A model generated the notes under the pieces. The model worked only from the letters and a program-made list of their open reading frames with translations. It was not told the DNA's origin and made no database searches. A stretch of DNA of 64,000 nt from Cryptomeria japonica (taxonomy: Eukaryota; Streptophyta; Pinopsida; Cupressales; Cupressaceae): positions 372,001 to 436,000 of the forward strand of contig NW_026728906.1 of the NCBI RefSeq assembly GCF_030272615.1, read 5' to 3'. The position numbers were made by a program, and so were the translations under genes. Shown piece by piece: positions 1-9,850 of this stretch (positions within the stretch are counted from its first letter, which is position 1; the number at the start of each line of letters is the position of its first letter).

Positions 1-788
1 AAAATAATAATATATAGAACTTTTTACATTTTTAAAAATACTAAAAAATCGAACTATTTCAACAATGAGGTTTAGACCAACCATGCACTACAATTTGCAA
101 TCAACAAATAACAAATGGTATGAGCACTAAGTAATTCATCATATATCTTCGCATTTCTCCATCATAATCAGTAAAATTCAATTAACTTTGAGAAGTAACA
201 AGAACCCATGCAAAATGTAGAAAGACAGCACAAACATCCACCATATCTTCAACAAAACTTATGTATTAATTTCAACAAGTCTTGGAAACAATCTCTAGCT
301 TCCTCCTCCTACTCTACTTTCTAACAGTTCTGCTCTACTCTATTATCCACCTATTAACCTTTAAAAATGAGAAGGCAAACCTTATATAGAAGTCTTGATA
401 CAAATGAATGTCCGAGATTGATTTGAATTTAATGGCCGAGATTTAACCATGAAACCCTAATTAGGGCTAGTTATAACAACAACCACTTTAACCAATGAGA
501 AAACTACAACACTTTGGGCACATGTCCCTCTTTGAATGTGGATCAATGAGAAATGAGATTAGGTACATTGAATAATATTTGATGTAATGCCATATGTCAC
601 TTGCTCCTCCTTTGATGAGTTAGGTTCAATACACCTACAAGAACTGACTTGGCATCACTGAATTGGTCTATGATGATCAAGCACCACCTTAGCTTGCATG
701 TCTCCCTAGCAATATGTCGACACTCAACATCATCCAATTGCTTGATGTGATGGTTCATATTCTCAAATTGCATCCTCTTGAAAATCAA
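1..788 (-). repeat. LTR-like retroelement remnant, minus strand (unit 1; continues to the left)
   Basis: Read on the minus strand, a short open frame (788-597, 63 residues, no family recognised) runs into a purine-rich stretch (complement of 600-614, reading caaaggaggagcaag). This is followed at once by TGACATATGG, the order expected for coding end, polypurine tract and LTR start. About 210 nt into the putative LTR is TATATAAG (complement of 381-390), as in a U3 promoter. A clear CA end, a primer-binding site and a target duplication were not found, so the element may be truncated or the reading wrong. Equivalent stretches are listed for the other units. Confidence 0.35.
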
Positions 789-2226
789 GTTTCTAGCTTT
801 GATTAACTCTTCTAAAACTATTTATAACATGTAATTTTTTTCATATCAGTTATCTTTTTCTTGAATAATATTTTAGGAGATTGACAAAATACCTAGGTTT
901 ACATTTATTATACTTTTAGTATTGTTATCTATTCTTTCATTGTGGTAGATGTAAAATGTTTCTATCATAATTTTGTGGGATACATATATGACTAATCCAT
1001 TACAATACAAGGAACATTTTGGAGCACCAACAACAACTACGTATTTAGACTTTGTTAGTGTATCTGAATGTTCCTTCTAGATAAATTTTAGAGTTGATAT
1101 TAGCTTGTTAGGATGTTGGTTTCTTGGGATTCTATGCCTGTGTGTGATGACATTTCATTATATTAATTAAAATATTTCTAATTGATAGAGTTTCTATTTT
1201 ATTTATGATTTTAATATACATATTTATATAATTTATAAAAAACTTTTCAATAAAATATTTAATATATTTATAAAAATCTTTATCATAATAATGTATATTT
1301 AATTCAAATAAAAATTTCTATCTTAATTTGTTTTAAATTTAATGAAAAATAAATAAATAAGTATAAATTATTTTGTAATTTATGAAATAGGCTCATGACA
1401 ATAACTGCATAGTTACTCTCTAGTTGGTATGATGTCAAAAAAATTAGATGCACGTAACATCATTTGGCTACCAGTTGGAGGAATTGTTGAAGAGATTGTA
1501 TGGTTAATTAGTAACTTATATTTCATAAGTTTTATTTTTCAAAAAGCTTTGAATGAAACCTACACTAGATGTGTGTGCATGTAACCACCCAGATGATGGA
1601 ACTTTACTACATTTTGTGTAGTATAATTCACGAAATGATACTTCATCATTAAAATATGTGAACAATTTTTAAAATAACCAAATTGGAAAGAGCATAAACA
1701 ATACGGGGGCAAAAAGAACACAAAATATGCACTAGGAACTATTATTGTCTTCCTCCATAAAAGCCTCCACAAAAAAGTGCTTGTAATAGGAATAAATCTC
1801 TGGAAGCAATTATTCTCATCCAAAATTCATGTAACAAAGATTCATAGTTGACAAAGGATCTTTTCATCAGCAATGGAACAAGGGACACTATAGCCTAAAA
1901 AGGCAAACGTGACTACCAAAATAAAGTAAAACTAGATGAGGCCATGAGGCAAAACAAAATCTCCACATGCCCTCTAATGCTAGATAACTGGTCTAAGTGG
2001 TGCAAAACATGACCTTGAAGAACTCAAGTAACGGTAAAAAAAGGTTAAAAATTAGACCAAGAAGGAGTCTTGCGGCCTTGTAAATAGCCAAAATGACATT
2101 CATGCAAGGAAAAATTAATAGAGAAAGACAAAACAGTTTTATTCAAATTGTTCAAAATTCATGCAAAAATAGATAAGCAACATATGCAACTCTAAGATTG
2201 ACCAAAAATTGATTTGATTTGACAAT
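789..2226. other. AT-rich spacer, nothing recognised (unit 1)
   Basis: No coding signal. The stretch 1150-1390 is extremely AT-rich with many TTTAAT/ATAAAT runs, a possible easily melted or matrix-attachment-like region, though no motif proves it. The minus-strand frame 1823-1560 is cut short in unit 2 by the single base at 14273 and shifted by indels in unit 4, so it is not under visible coding constraint. Equivalent spacers lie at +12,692, +25,384, about +38,060 and +50,767. Confidence 0.6.
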
Positions 2227-2231
2227 ATTTA

Positions 2232-3435
2232 TGTTAACAACAGCCAAGAGGGAAGAATGAGAGGGGTGTGAATCAGTCTTCACCGGAATAACAAACTTTA
2301 CCGCAAAACACAGATTTGATAAACTGCAGTAATAAGACAGATAAGAAAATTAATAGCACAACACACAACACTAAGATTTTGATGCGCAAAACCCAGTTAA
2401 GCGAAAAACCATGGTGGGAACCTACCCACAGTAAGATGATACTCTACAATAGTATGTGAAAATATTACAATGAGGAATGCACATGCATTCAGGCACACTG
2501 CCTAGAGCTCACTGCTCAAATAATATTTGCTCGGAAGGCTACAACCCTTAGGGAAGTCTCACTGACTCGCAATAAGATTTGGACTACAATTCGAAAGAAA
2601 TGAACGGAAAGAATAGCATCTCCAAATAGAATCTCACCACAAACTCAACATCGAAGGATACATCACATGTTCGCACACAAACCTCTCTCTGATAATGAAG
2701 ACACAACATCAAACAACCAAATTACATGACTATATCACCTATATATATAATTTATCAACCTTGATAACAAGGTCGGCTAAACCCTCGACCCTCAATTAAA
2801 AAATTACATCACACGATACAAACACTGACCACCAGACCAATATAGTGGTTTACATAGCATAGCATGGTTCTAGGTCAAATTCCCAAACACATAACTCCAC
2901 CGAAAATCACGCAAAGATCAATCGCAACACGCTACACCACCAGAAATGGTGCATAACACACAAATCATCACTGGTTGATAGAAACCACCAAAAACTCACA
3001 CAACGATAAATACAGATTGCCAAAACAAATAGGACATAATTAAAAAAAATACCAGCAAGCACATTAGAATCATCCACAATAGCTGCACCAACACTACTTT
3101 TCAAATCTTCATCGGTCAACGTCTGAAAGCTAAAGAACACAACCAATCAACAACGGCCAGGAAGAAAGATAACTTGCGGAGAACCAAATCATGATTCAAC
3201 TGAAATTAAGATACACAAGACCTTCCCAAGAAATATCCCAAAATCTCAGCACCAGATCTGATCACACCAAAATATACCAGAGGATATACCGAACTCTGCG
3301 AAACAGTGATCAACAAAGCATCGCTACAAACCGGATCAGAAAATCTTCCCAATCTGCAATCACCAGAGAAAATCATAGGAATATGTTGACATCAATGACC
3401 ACAACATATCCTAGCATGACCAACAATATCCAACA
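2232..3435 (-). mobile_element. Solo LTR, Ty1/copia type, with 5-bp target-site duplication (unit 1)
   Basis: The element begins TGTTAACAACA and ends TATCCAACA, so its ends are TGTT...AACA, and it is flanked on both sides by ATTTA (2227-2231 and 3436-3440). The orientation is minus: read that way its 3' end carries a TTCA-CCCC-TCTC stretch (complement of 2256-2274), a landmark I know from the 3' ends of many plant copia LTRs. An AT-rich TATATATA run near 2741-2752 could be the LTR promoter. No primer-binding site follows the LTR and no gag-pol is present, so this is a solo LTR left by LTR-LTR recombination. Small open frames inside it (for example 2907-3146 minus) are not genes. The superfamily assignment is from motif memory, not a search. 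Confidence 0.8.
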
Positions 3436-3440
3436 ATTTA

Positions 3441-5765
3441 TGCCAAAACAACCACTTTATATCACTAGTTCAAATCAAATATCTATGCCAAAAGATCAGC
3501 CTATGCAAATTTTACCACACCAGAAAGTGCCAAAAAGCCAGCACACAAGGATCGGCTTTTTAATAAAATATCCCAAACCTTTACACATGCAGATTGACCA
3601 TAGTAAAATAATTGATCGTCTTATTAAAATTGAAGACAAATCATCTTTTAGCTAATTAAGCGCTTCCACTATCCACACAATAATGTGTTCCTAAAAAATC
3701 GCCCTACAGTAGAGCTTCAAATTTGTCAACTTGGTCTCCATGATCAACAATTTAATAAAAAATATATATAATTTAAAATACACTAATCAACCATGAAATA
3801 AAATCTCCTATTTTTATTTTATTATTTATACGATGAATTTTATAAACTTCAATTCATCGGGATTTTTAAAATCACAGTAGAAACACCTTCGGATTATCAT
3901 GTCCTCACAAGAACACAAAAATATTATGGCACAAATCCACATTCCTTTCAGATGCTCAACCTCAATCAAAACCTCTATAAATCTGCAGTCATAATTAAAA
4001 TAAATTACAAACATGTGAGTACCAAAAAACTAGTGGAGCTCAAAAAAAGAAAATGCACAGATTGAGATGAATGATAAGCTCTTAATATCTTTGATCAACT
4101 TAGGGGTGATTAAAAATACATATCTAATACAGTTCCACCTATAATATCAGATGCTATCTAGAATCATGTAATGTTTCATGGATAAGATTAACATAACCAG
4201 GCATTATTCTAACAACTAACCATCTAGCAAACTTACATAGAAGAATATTCTAGTTAGAATATCATACACTAACAACACATAGCTTGAAAAATTGGCGTAG
4301 GCTATTTTGGGTTCATGGAGGTGCGAGCAAACGTTAATCTATAGTAAGTGAAATTGCTCAAACCCACAAAAAGGTCATTTGGAGCTCGTCGATTTTGCAC
4401 AAGTCACGAGTTTTCTCTTGCACAAGTGTTTATCCTTTTGTAGACTACGGTCTTCTTCAGCATGGTTTTCTATGTGGTTTTCTTCTATTTTTTTGTGTGT
4501 GCCTGGTTTATTCGTGTGTGTACCTAATGTTCAGATTGCTTTGGAAAACCAGGTTATTTCCCCTGTTGGTGAACTTTTAACTAGCACATTTTTCAAGGAC
4601 TAGTGCACCCAACACCCCTATTTTGCTAAAATAGGCTCAACTGTTGAGAGATGAAAGTGGACCTTGTAATTTGCATGAATCTAATTTGTTTTGTTGTCCC
4701 ATCACAACAAAATGTTTCGAAAAGGTGTGAACTTCATATAAACACAACTCCCTTTCCCATTCTAGGAATCAATGTACTCAATATAGAAAACCAAAAAACC
4801 TAGTCAATCAAGCATTCAGGGAGCGAAACGATAAAGAAGTCCCAATTTGATTATTCAATCATTGAAATATATGCTATAGCAATTATGATCAAGTGTATTA
4901 TGTAATTCGTACCTAAGATAAGGTGTCATCATTTCACCATTTATCATTTGCTTAGCCTCTTTTCTTGTGGGGGCATGCATCCTATCTCATCATTATCATT
5001 GTTGAAGAGAGAACACTAATACGCGGTTTGGATAAGGTAATCCCTTATATGAAATAACCATTTCTCCCAATTTTCTCTATCTACAGGTCCAAATCCGATA
5101 ACAAGAAAGTTAAAGAAAAGTAGACCAGACATTAGCAGGCATCACAAAACATTGATTGAACGAAAACCCTAAGAACAGGGCACCCAGCAGTCATTGACCC
5201 ATATTTTTAAGAGGCAAGTGATCAAATATTGTCGATTTCATTTTCGATCATCTCTCAATTTTCCCTCAACTTTAGACACGGATCTCCAACGTTTCTCTCT
5301 AGTACAATTAGCTTCATATTACAGTCCCAATTTCCTCTCTATGTCTCCATCTCAGATATGTCTTACTCTTTCTATATTTCATCTTGTATCTACTACATTC
5401 TATAAAACTTAGTCATTTTACCATTGTTAGACTAGTTCATCTATAGACACTTCACTGTCTCCATCTCATGCAACAAAAGGAACAGGAACCTAATTTCGTA
5501 TCCCTTCCTTAAAGACAACAACTAGTCCTATTCTTATTACTAATTATGTTGTGTCAACTAAGATCTTCTAGCTTACATTGGTCAATCGTAGGATCTTGTT
5601 TCCTCCATTTCAAGGTTTACATTGATTTATGAGATGGTATGATTATATATGCTACATAAACCAACATTTTTTAAGGTATGATCCCATATTGTATTGGTAT
5701 AAAATTGGTGGTACTGAAACCAACATTGATATAGAAAAAAATAGACATTTTTATTTCTAACGTGT
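3441..5765. other. Spacer with a short hairpin, no gene recognised (unit 1)
   Basis: Only short open frames occur here (for example 4379-4603 plus and 5194-5412 plus). They have no recognisable domains and change in length or frame in unit 4. The 154-residue plus frame 3191-3655 straddles the solo LTR edge at 3435 and is therefore accidental. One perfect hairpin, CCTATTTT-gct-AAAATAGG, sits at 4617-4635. Equivalents lie in the other units. Confidence 0.6.
4617..4635. repeat. Perfect 8-bp-stem hairpin with 3-nt loop
   Basis: CCTATTTT at 4617-4624, loop GCT, AAAATAGG at 4628-4635. It is present in the other units, for example 17309-17327 and 30001-30019. There is no adjacent gene for it to terminate or regulate; it may be chance or a remnant of a small transposon end. 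Confidence 0.4.
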
Positions 5766-7085
5766 TTCCATCTACATCTTTCACTTGTCTTGCAATTGTG
5801 TACATTCTCATGTAAATACCAACGATGTTATACTCGCGCCCTTTTATGCTTCATACCATAATGTGACTCCTCTAATTCCATAAGACCAGGAGTGCGCAAG
5901 GAGTGTAATGCTTCGTGTGGTTCATGTAACTAAACTCGGCTTCTATTTGTAGATATGAGCAAAGGTTGTGTTTTTATCACTTAAAATGTGCTTTATATGT
6001 TTTCTTAAATGCTCACATATACATACTGGTGGCATAAAATGAAAGTAAGCGTGTAGGACTCAATAGAATATAAAATAGTGACTAGTGATTTAGAACTTTC
6101 CTTGGTGTAACCCAATAAAAAATATTGAAAAGAATGGAGTTGTACCCTCATCTCTAGTATCAATTAAATGCAAGATTCACAAGCCAACTTCTCAATTTGA
6201 GTCTTAAATACAAAGTGGACATTACCTAGCACTTATGTAATTTCGTACAATATTGTATTCTTGTGGAAAGAGCTTGCTTAACAATATGCTCGAGTTCTAC
6301 GCTCATTGACTAATTCTCTCCAATGACAAAACTTATGTTTCCATGAGTTGAAATCTAGAATCTCCATTTCCAAGTGTTGCACCATCTTATTACTCGACGT
6401 TTTTCTTCATCCAAATCTATTGATTGATATCTTCATTATTTTATAGTCTCTCTTTTCAATGTCTTCCCCCAAGCTAAACTATGCAACCAAATAGCGTTCA
6501 CTTCCTTGTCAACCTCAATCAAAACCTAGAATAAAAAACATGCACCTAGCTATCAAATATGGAATAAAATACATGCACTTGTCTAAAACAAATTAGCACT
6601 TCCCTAAATAAATCATGTAGAAAACTTTCTCCAATACCAACCGATCGATAATCAAATCGAATATTCCATTCTAATCTCACCATCGCTGATTTTTGTTCTC
6701 TTCACTTATGTGCCGATCCAATGCACTATGCTACTGATGTGAACATTCAGAAAGCCAAAATTGGTATCTTCTACATCTACACCTTCCACTTGTCTTGAAA
6801 TTTTGTATGTGGTCAAATTTTGTGCCTACAATGTTATACATAATATTTCGCACCCCTTTGTGATTTATAACAATATGTCACCCCTGTAATACCACAAGAC
6901 TATTTAATAAAGAGTATGTTGATTGAATAAGATTTATGTATTTGAAATATGCTTCTTTTTTGTTGTGAGCATGTACTATGTTTTTCATCAACTCAAGACA
7001 TTATTGTTGCAGTTTCTTAAGAATTTGAGTATCTGCAGTAGTTGCATAGAATGAAAATGAGCAAGCTTCAAAGACATAGGTTATA
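5766..7085. repeat. Old degenerate direct duplication, copies about 1,003 bp apart (unit 1)
   Basis: The stretch 5766-5910 is clearly related to 6769-6913. Shared landmarks in order are catctaca, cacttgtcttg, a GATGTTATAC/AATGTTATAC motif, cgc(a)ccctttt(g), an ATAATGTGACTCCT/ATATGTCACCCCT motif and ccataagac/ccacaagac. Weaker similarity goes on to about 6075 and 7085. The copies differ at many sites with small indels, so this duplication is far older than the macro-array. No coding frame is kept. The same pair is present in the other units. Confidence 0.65.
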
Positions 7086-7430
7086 TAGACATCGAAGGCA
7101 TGAAAGAAGAGGTCGTGAAGCTTTAGAATGAACTGATGTATGAAGCTCTATTTTATTAGATCATTTATAAATGCATGGGAAAAGTAGAAGATTATGATAT
7201 TTGCAGATCTCACTGATAATGTATGAGTTATATCTATTATCTTATTCTTGATGGAAATGCGATTGCCAATTTCTCAATATGACGACACTTTTATCTTCTT
7301 CGTATCAATCAACAAATACCTTGAGATATTGGAAATTATATTCAAAATGCGCTTACAACTTACCTTAAAATGTGTTACAGCAAAGTGAAATTTTAATGTT
7401 GTCATCAAAGGGACAAAACGACATCAATAT

Positions 7431-7650
7431 TTAATTCTCAATCTTTGGAATATGATGAGGACATACTGATGTCCAAAACAGATGCTATGAATGGCACAAG
7501 AGGACGCCAATAACCCTAAAATGATAGTTTTATTCAACGGTTAATTTTCAATCTTTGGAATATGATGAGGACATGCTGATGTCCAAAACAGATGCTATGA
7601 ATGGCACAAGAGGACGCCAATAACCCTAAAATGATAGTTTTATTCAACGG
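7431..7650 (-). repeat. Two 110-bp direct repeats in the GLP 3' region, each with an AATAAA signal (unit 1)
   Basis: Repeats 7431-7540 and 7541-7650 are adjacent and differ by only two bases (C/T at 7437 versus 7547, and A/G in acatActg versus acatGctg). Read in the gene's direction, the block starts 57 nt past the stop codon, and each repeat carries AATAAA (7644-7639 and 7534-7529), a plausible plant near-upstream poly(A) signal. Each repeat also holds a 6-bp inverted repeat, GGACAT/ATGTCC, around a 4-nt loop. The low divergence between the two halves means this duplication is itself fairly young, but it is present in every unit and so came before array expansion or was spread by it. Confidence 0.9.
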
Positions 7651-7707
7651 TGAGAAAAAAGAATTGGGAAAGACGGTCTTCATTGGGAGACCTCTTGTTT
7701 GTTTTGT

Positions 7708-8468
7708 TTAGTATGCGAATTTCTTTTGAATGTAATTCACCAGTTCCTGGGTGATGCGGAAGGCCTTGCTCAAAACGGAATCGGGGAGAGGGGGATTCGC
7801 CGCAAACAGAGAATTGGCGATTGTCTGAACTCCGGGAAACTGGCTGCTCAATCCAGCTATGGCCACTGCATTTTCATGCCCCACATTCTGCTGGAAATGA
7901 ACAAGTGCCTTTGGAAACACAAACACATCTCCCTTCTCCAAAGTTTTGCTGAAAAATTTGTTGCTGGTGTCAATGAAACCCACAAGAAGCTGGCCTTCCA
8001 GTAAAACAAGAACTTCGGTGGCTCTTGGGTGTGTGTGAGGAGGATTTATTCCACCCACTGCGTAGTCGATGCGGACCAACGATATTCCAAACGTATTGAG
8101 GCCTGGTATCTGTTTAACGTTCGCCATCGTTACGTTGGAGCCCACATCATTGTCGGTGTTCCCTGCCTGCCCAAGTCCCCGGAAGAAGAAATCGTTTGCT
8201 GAAACTTGCATTGGGTCTTTGCAAACGAACCCGTTCACCAAAACTGTTTAAAACAAGATCAAATCAATCTGTCTGTTAGTAACTCGACTCGTCTAATAAG
8301 CAAATCATTATCATTGTTTATGTATAAATATTCTCACTCACCGTTGCTTTCCTCATCTGCAACGCAGAAATCTTGCAAGGGATCCGGATCCCCTGCCATG
8401 ACCCTGTCGCTGTAACAGCATATCAACAGAAAAAGTCCCAACGTGAAGTAAATCATCCGGTTAGCCAT
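7708..8468 (-). CDS. Germin-like protein, copy 1 (two exons)
   Basis: Spliced gene: exon 1 is 8468-8342, the intron is 8341-8244 (98 nt, GTGAGT donor, TTTTAAACAG acceptor, phase 1) and exon 2 is 8243-7708, ending in TAA. The product is 220 residues, normal for the family. The start is the ATG at 8468, which gives a hydrophobic signal peptide (about residues 1-25, ending VMA) followed by the typical [13 protein letters not shown]35 and C50 match the family disulfide pair. Germin box 1 supplies H112, H114 and E119, and box 2 supplies H158, so all four metal ligands of the cupin barrel are present. N79-V-T81 is a possible N-glycosylation site. Germins and GLPs are secreted, wall-associated Mn proteins; some have superoxide dismutase or oxalate oxidase activity, and which applies here cannot be read from sequence. 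Odd points: box 2 reads PKALVHF, with Ala155 where Gly is usual, and residue 117 is Ala. The exon 2 frame alone gives 177 residues from a TTG and would miss the signal peptide. Confidence 0.95.
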
Positions 8469-8530
8469 TGTAATAGAAACGCAGACACAAGAGATCAGGA
8501 TATGAATGTCTATTACAAACCCATTACACG

Positions 8531-8540
8531 CTTTATATAG
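8531..8540 (-). promoter_or_regulatory. TATA box of GLP copy 1
   Basis: The minus strand reads CTATATAAAG, 62 nt before the ATG at 8468. A start site about 30 nt downstream would leave a 5' leader of roughly 30-40 nt, reasonable for a plant gene. Further upstream, TTACGTCA at 8624-8631 (minus strand TGACGTAA) contains a TGACG core of the kind bound by TGA-type bZIP factors. Its use here is only a possibility. Confidence 0.7.
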
Positions 8541-8656
8541 CCCAAACCATAACTCTCCGCAAAGACTAATTCATCTTGACTCCGTATATTTCACGGATCC
8601 TTCCAGAGTTGTTGCTCTTTTCCTTACGTCACACTAAGTCTTACTGCATGTGGTTG

Positions 8657-8814
8657 TCTCGCCTGCTACCGCAGATGTATTCTCACCATCCTTTCATTAA
8701 CGTTGAAATTTTCTATCTTCTCCCTGCCCTGCTGCGTATGCCTATCTCAAGATCAACTTACCTCCTGCCTTACACGTATTCTCGCCATCGCCATCATTTT
8801 AGTAATGTGGAATT
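8657..8814. repeat. Imperfect tandem repeat upstream of the GLP promoter, about 100-bp period (unit 1)
   Basis: The stretch 8657-8710 aligns with 8757-8814: both carry a CCTGC stretch followed by gtattctc-x-ccatc, a CATT-TTA core and a final ga-aatt. It lies 190-350 nt upstream of the GLP start codon, so it could hold duplicated cis-elements. The plus-strand open frame 8576-8989 crosses it, but it lacks an ATG start and any recognised domain and is treated as noise. Confidence 0.5.
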
Positions 8815-9045
8815 GTTTAGACTTAATTGGAACGGTGGGCTTCTTCAAAGGAAACAATATATAAATCTTTCTCCACCGTGGGAGAATCGGTATGAGAGGA
8901 AAGTTTCTTTCTTGGAGTTGGATATTGGCCTAAAGACTGTCCATGCTTTGTACCCTTTTTCAATGAGATTTTTATCTCTCGTCATTTAAATTAATTTATG
9001 TTACTCAATGTTTATTTCTCAGATTGTCTATGTTCTAGGACAGAA

Positions 9046-9850
9046 AAACATTGCTCAAAATAACTTATGTTCATTTACTTTACATTGAATGCGTTGATTA
9101 GAATATCTATTTCACATCCATCTACAATTTTGAAGTCAAGTAGGTGTATTACTTTTCTTTAGCAGTTTTGGAGACCTAAATTATAGGTTTAAGACAACAT
9201 ATGCAAACATAAGAACCAATTTATGGAGGATAAATGTATAAGAAGATAGATTTTGGAGAGGTATTCTACAAGAAAAAAAACTTTTTGGTGGTGTTGAGAA
9301 TCCCATCTTGGAAGAGACCATGTTGTCCAAGGGATCTAGTATTTAGAATTATTTAAGATCGTTTTATTTTTCCAAACCCTAGAGGGTAGATGGGTAGCGG
9401 AAATAGAATCCGGTTTTGACATTACAATTCACTAGAATCCATCACCTCTATAAGATATAACCTTATTAAGACGTTGATGTCTGATTTTCAGAATGTCATG
9501 GGTGAGTAGTTTGAATGCATCTTGAACTACCTTGGGTCAAGGTACAACAGTGACTAAAAATCGTACCGCTTCCAATACTCATAACTATAATGAATGTAAA
9601 CCGCGATATTTTAGAGAAAAGAGCCTTCATTCTCAAACTGTTGATGGGTGCGAAAACATTGCTCACGTTGCGTTGAGTGCGTTGCTTAGATTGTCTCTTT
9701 CACATCCATCTACAGTTGAACTCGGCCAAAATTTAATCTTTAGGTGAGTGTGTTGTTGTAAATGAAGTGCATTGTTGTAAATGAAGTAGGTGTCTTTTCT
9801 AGCAGTTTTGGAGATCAAAATTTTACCTTTAGGTGAGTGAATTCTCTTTA
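9046..9850. repeat. Degenerate duplication with nested short repeats (unit 1)
   Basis: The stretch 9046-9190 is related to 9650-9850. Shared landmarks in order are aaaacattgctca, tga-tgcgttg, ttagaat/ttagatt, ttcacatccatctaca, aagtaggtgt, agcagttttggaga and a following t-aaattt-tag. The second copy additionally has two gttgtaaatgaagt-type repeats near 9755-9790 and two tttaggtgagtg repeats near 9739 and 9828. Short open frames on both strands are shadows of this repeat. Confidence 0.6.

Noticed and set aside
1560-1823. 87-residue minus-strand frame
   Set aside because: A single base in unit 2 (14273) shortens it, and indels in unit 4 change its C-terminus. No family was recognised and there is no sign of constraint.
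2907-3146. 79-residue minus-strand frame
   Set aside because: It lies wholly within the solo LTR, which is non-coding.
3191-3655. 154-residue plus-strand open frame, repeated in all units
   Set aside because: It crosses the solo LTR edge at 3435, has low-complexity S/T/Q/I-rich composition, and is frameshifted near its end in unit 4. No family was recognised.
4617-4635. Hairpin considered as a terminator or Helitron end
   Set aside because: There is no adjacent gene on either strand and no CTRR-type end directly after the hairpin, so it is kept only as a small inverted repeat.
7699-8004. 101-residue open frame on the plus strand over the GLP
   Set aside because: It is antisense to exon 2 of the spliced GLP gene and has no domain of its own. 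The same applies to the plus frames 8069-8251 and 8206-8415, and to their copies in other units.
8576-8989. 137-residue plus-strand open frame upstream of the GLP
   Set aside because: It starts on a non-ATG codon, runs through an imperfect repeat and the GLP upstream region, and has no recognisable domain. Its conservation between units reflects only the recent duplication.
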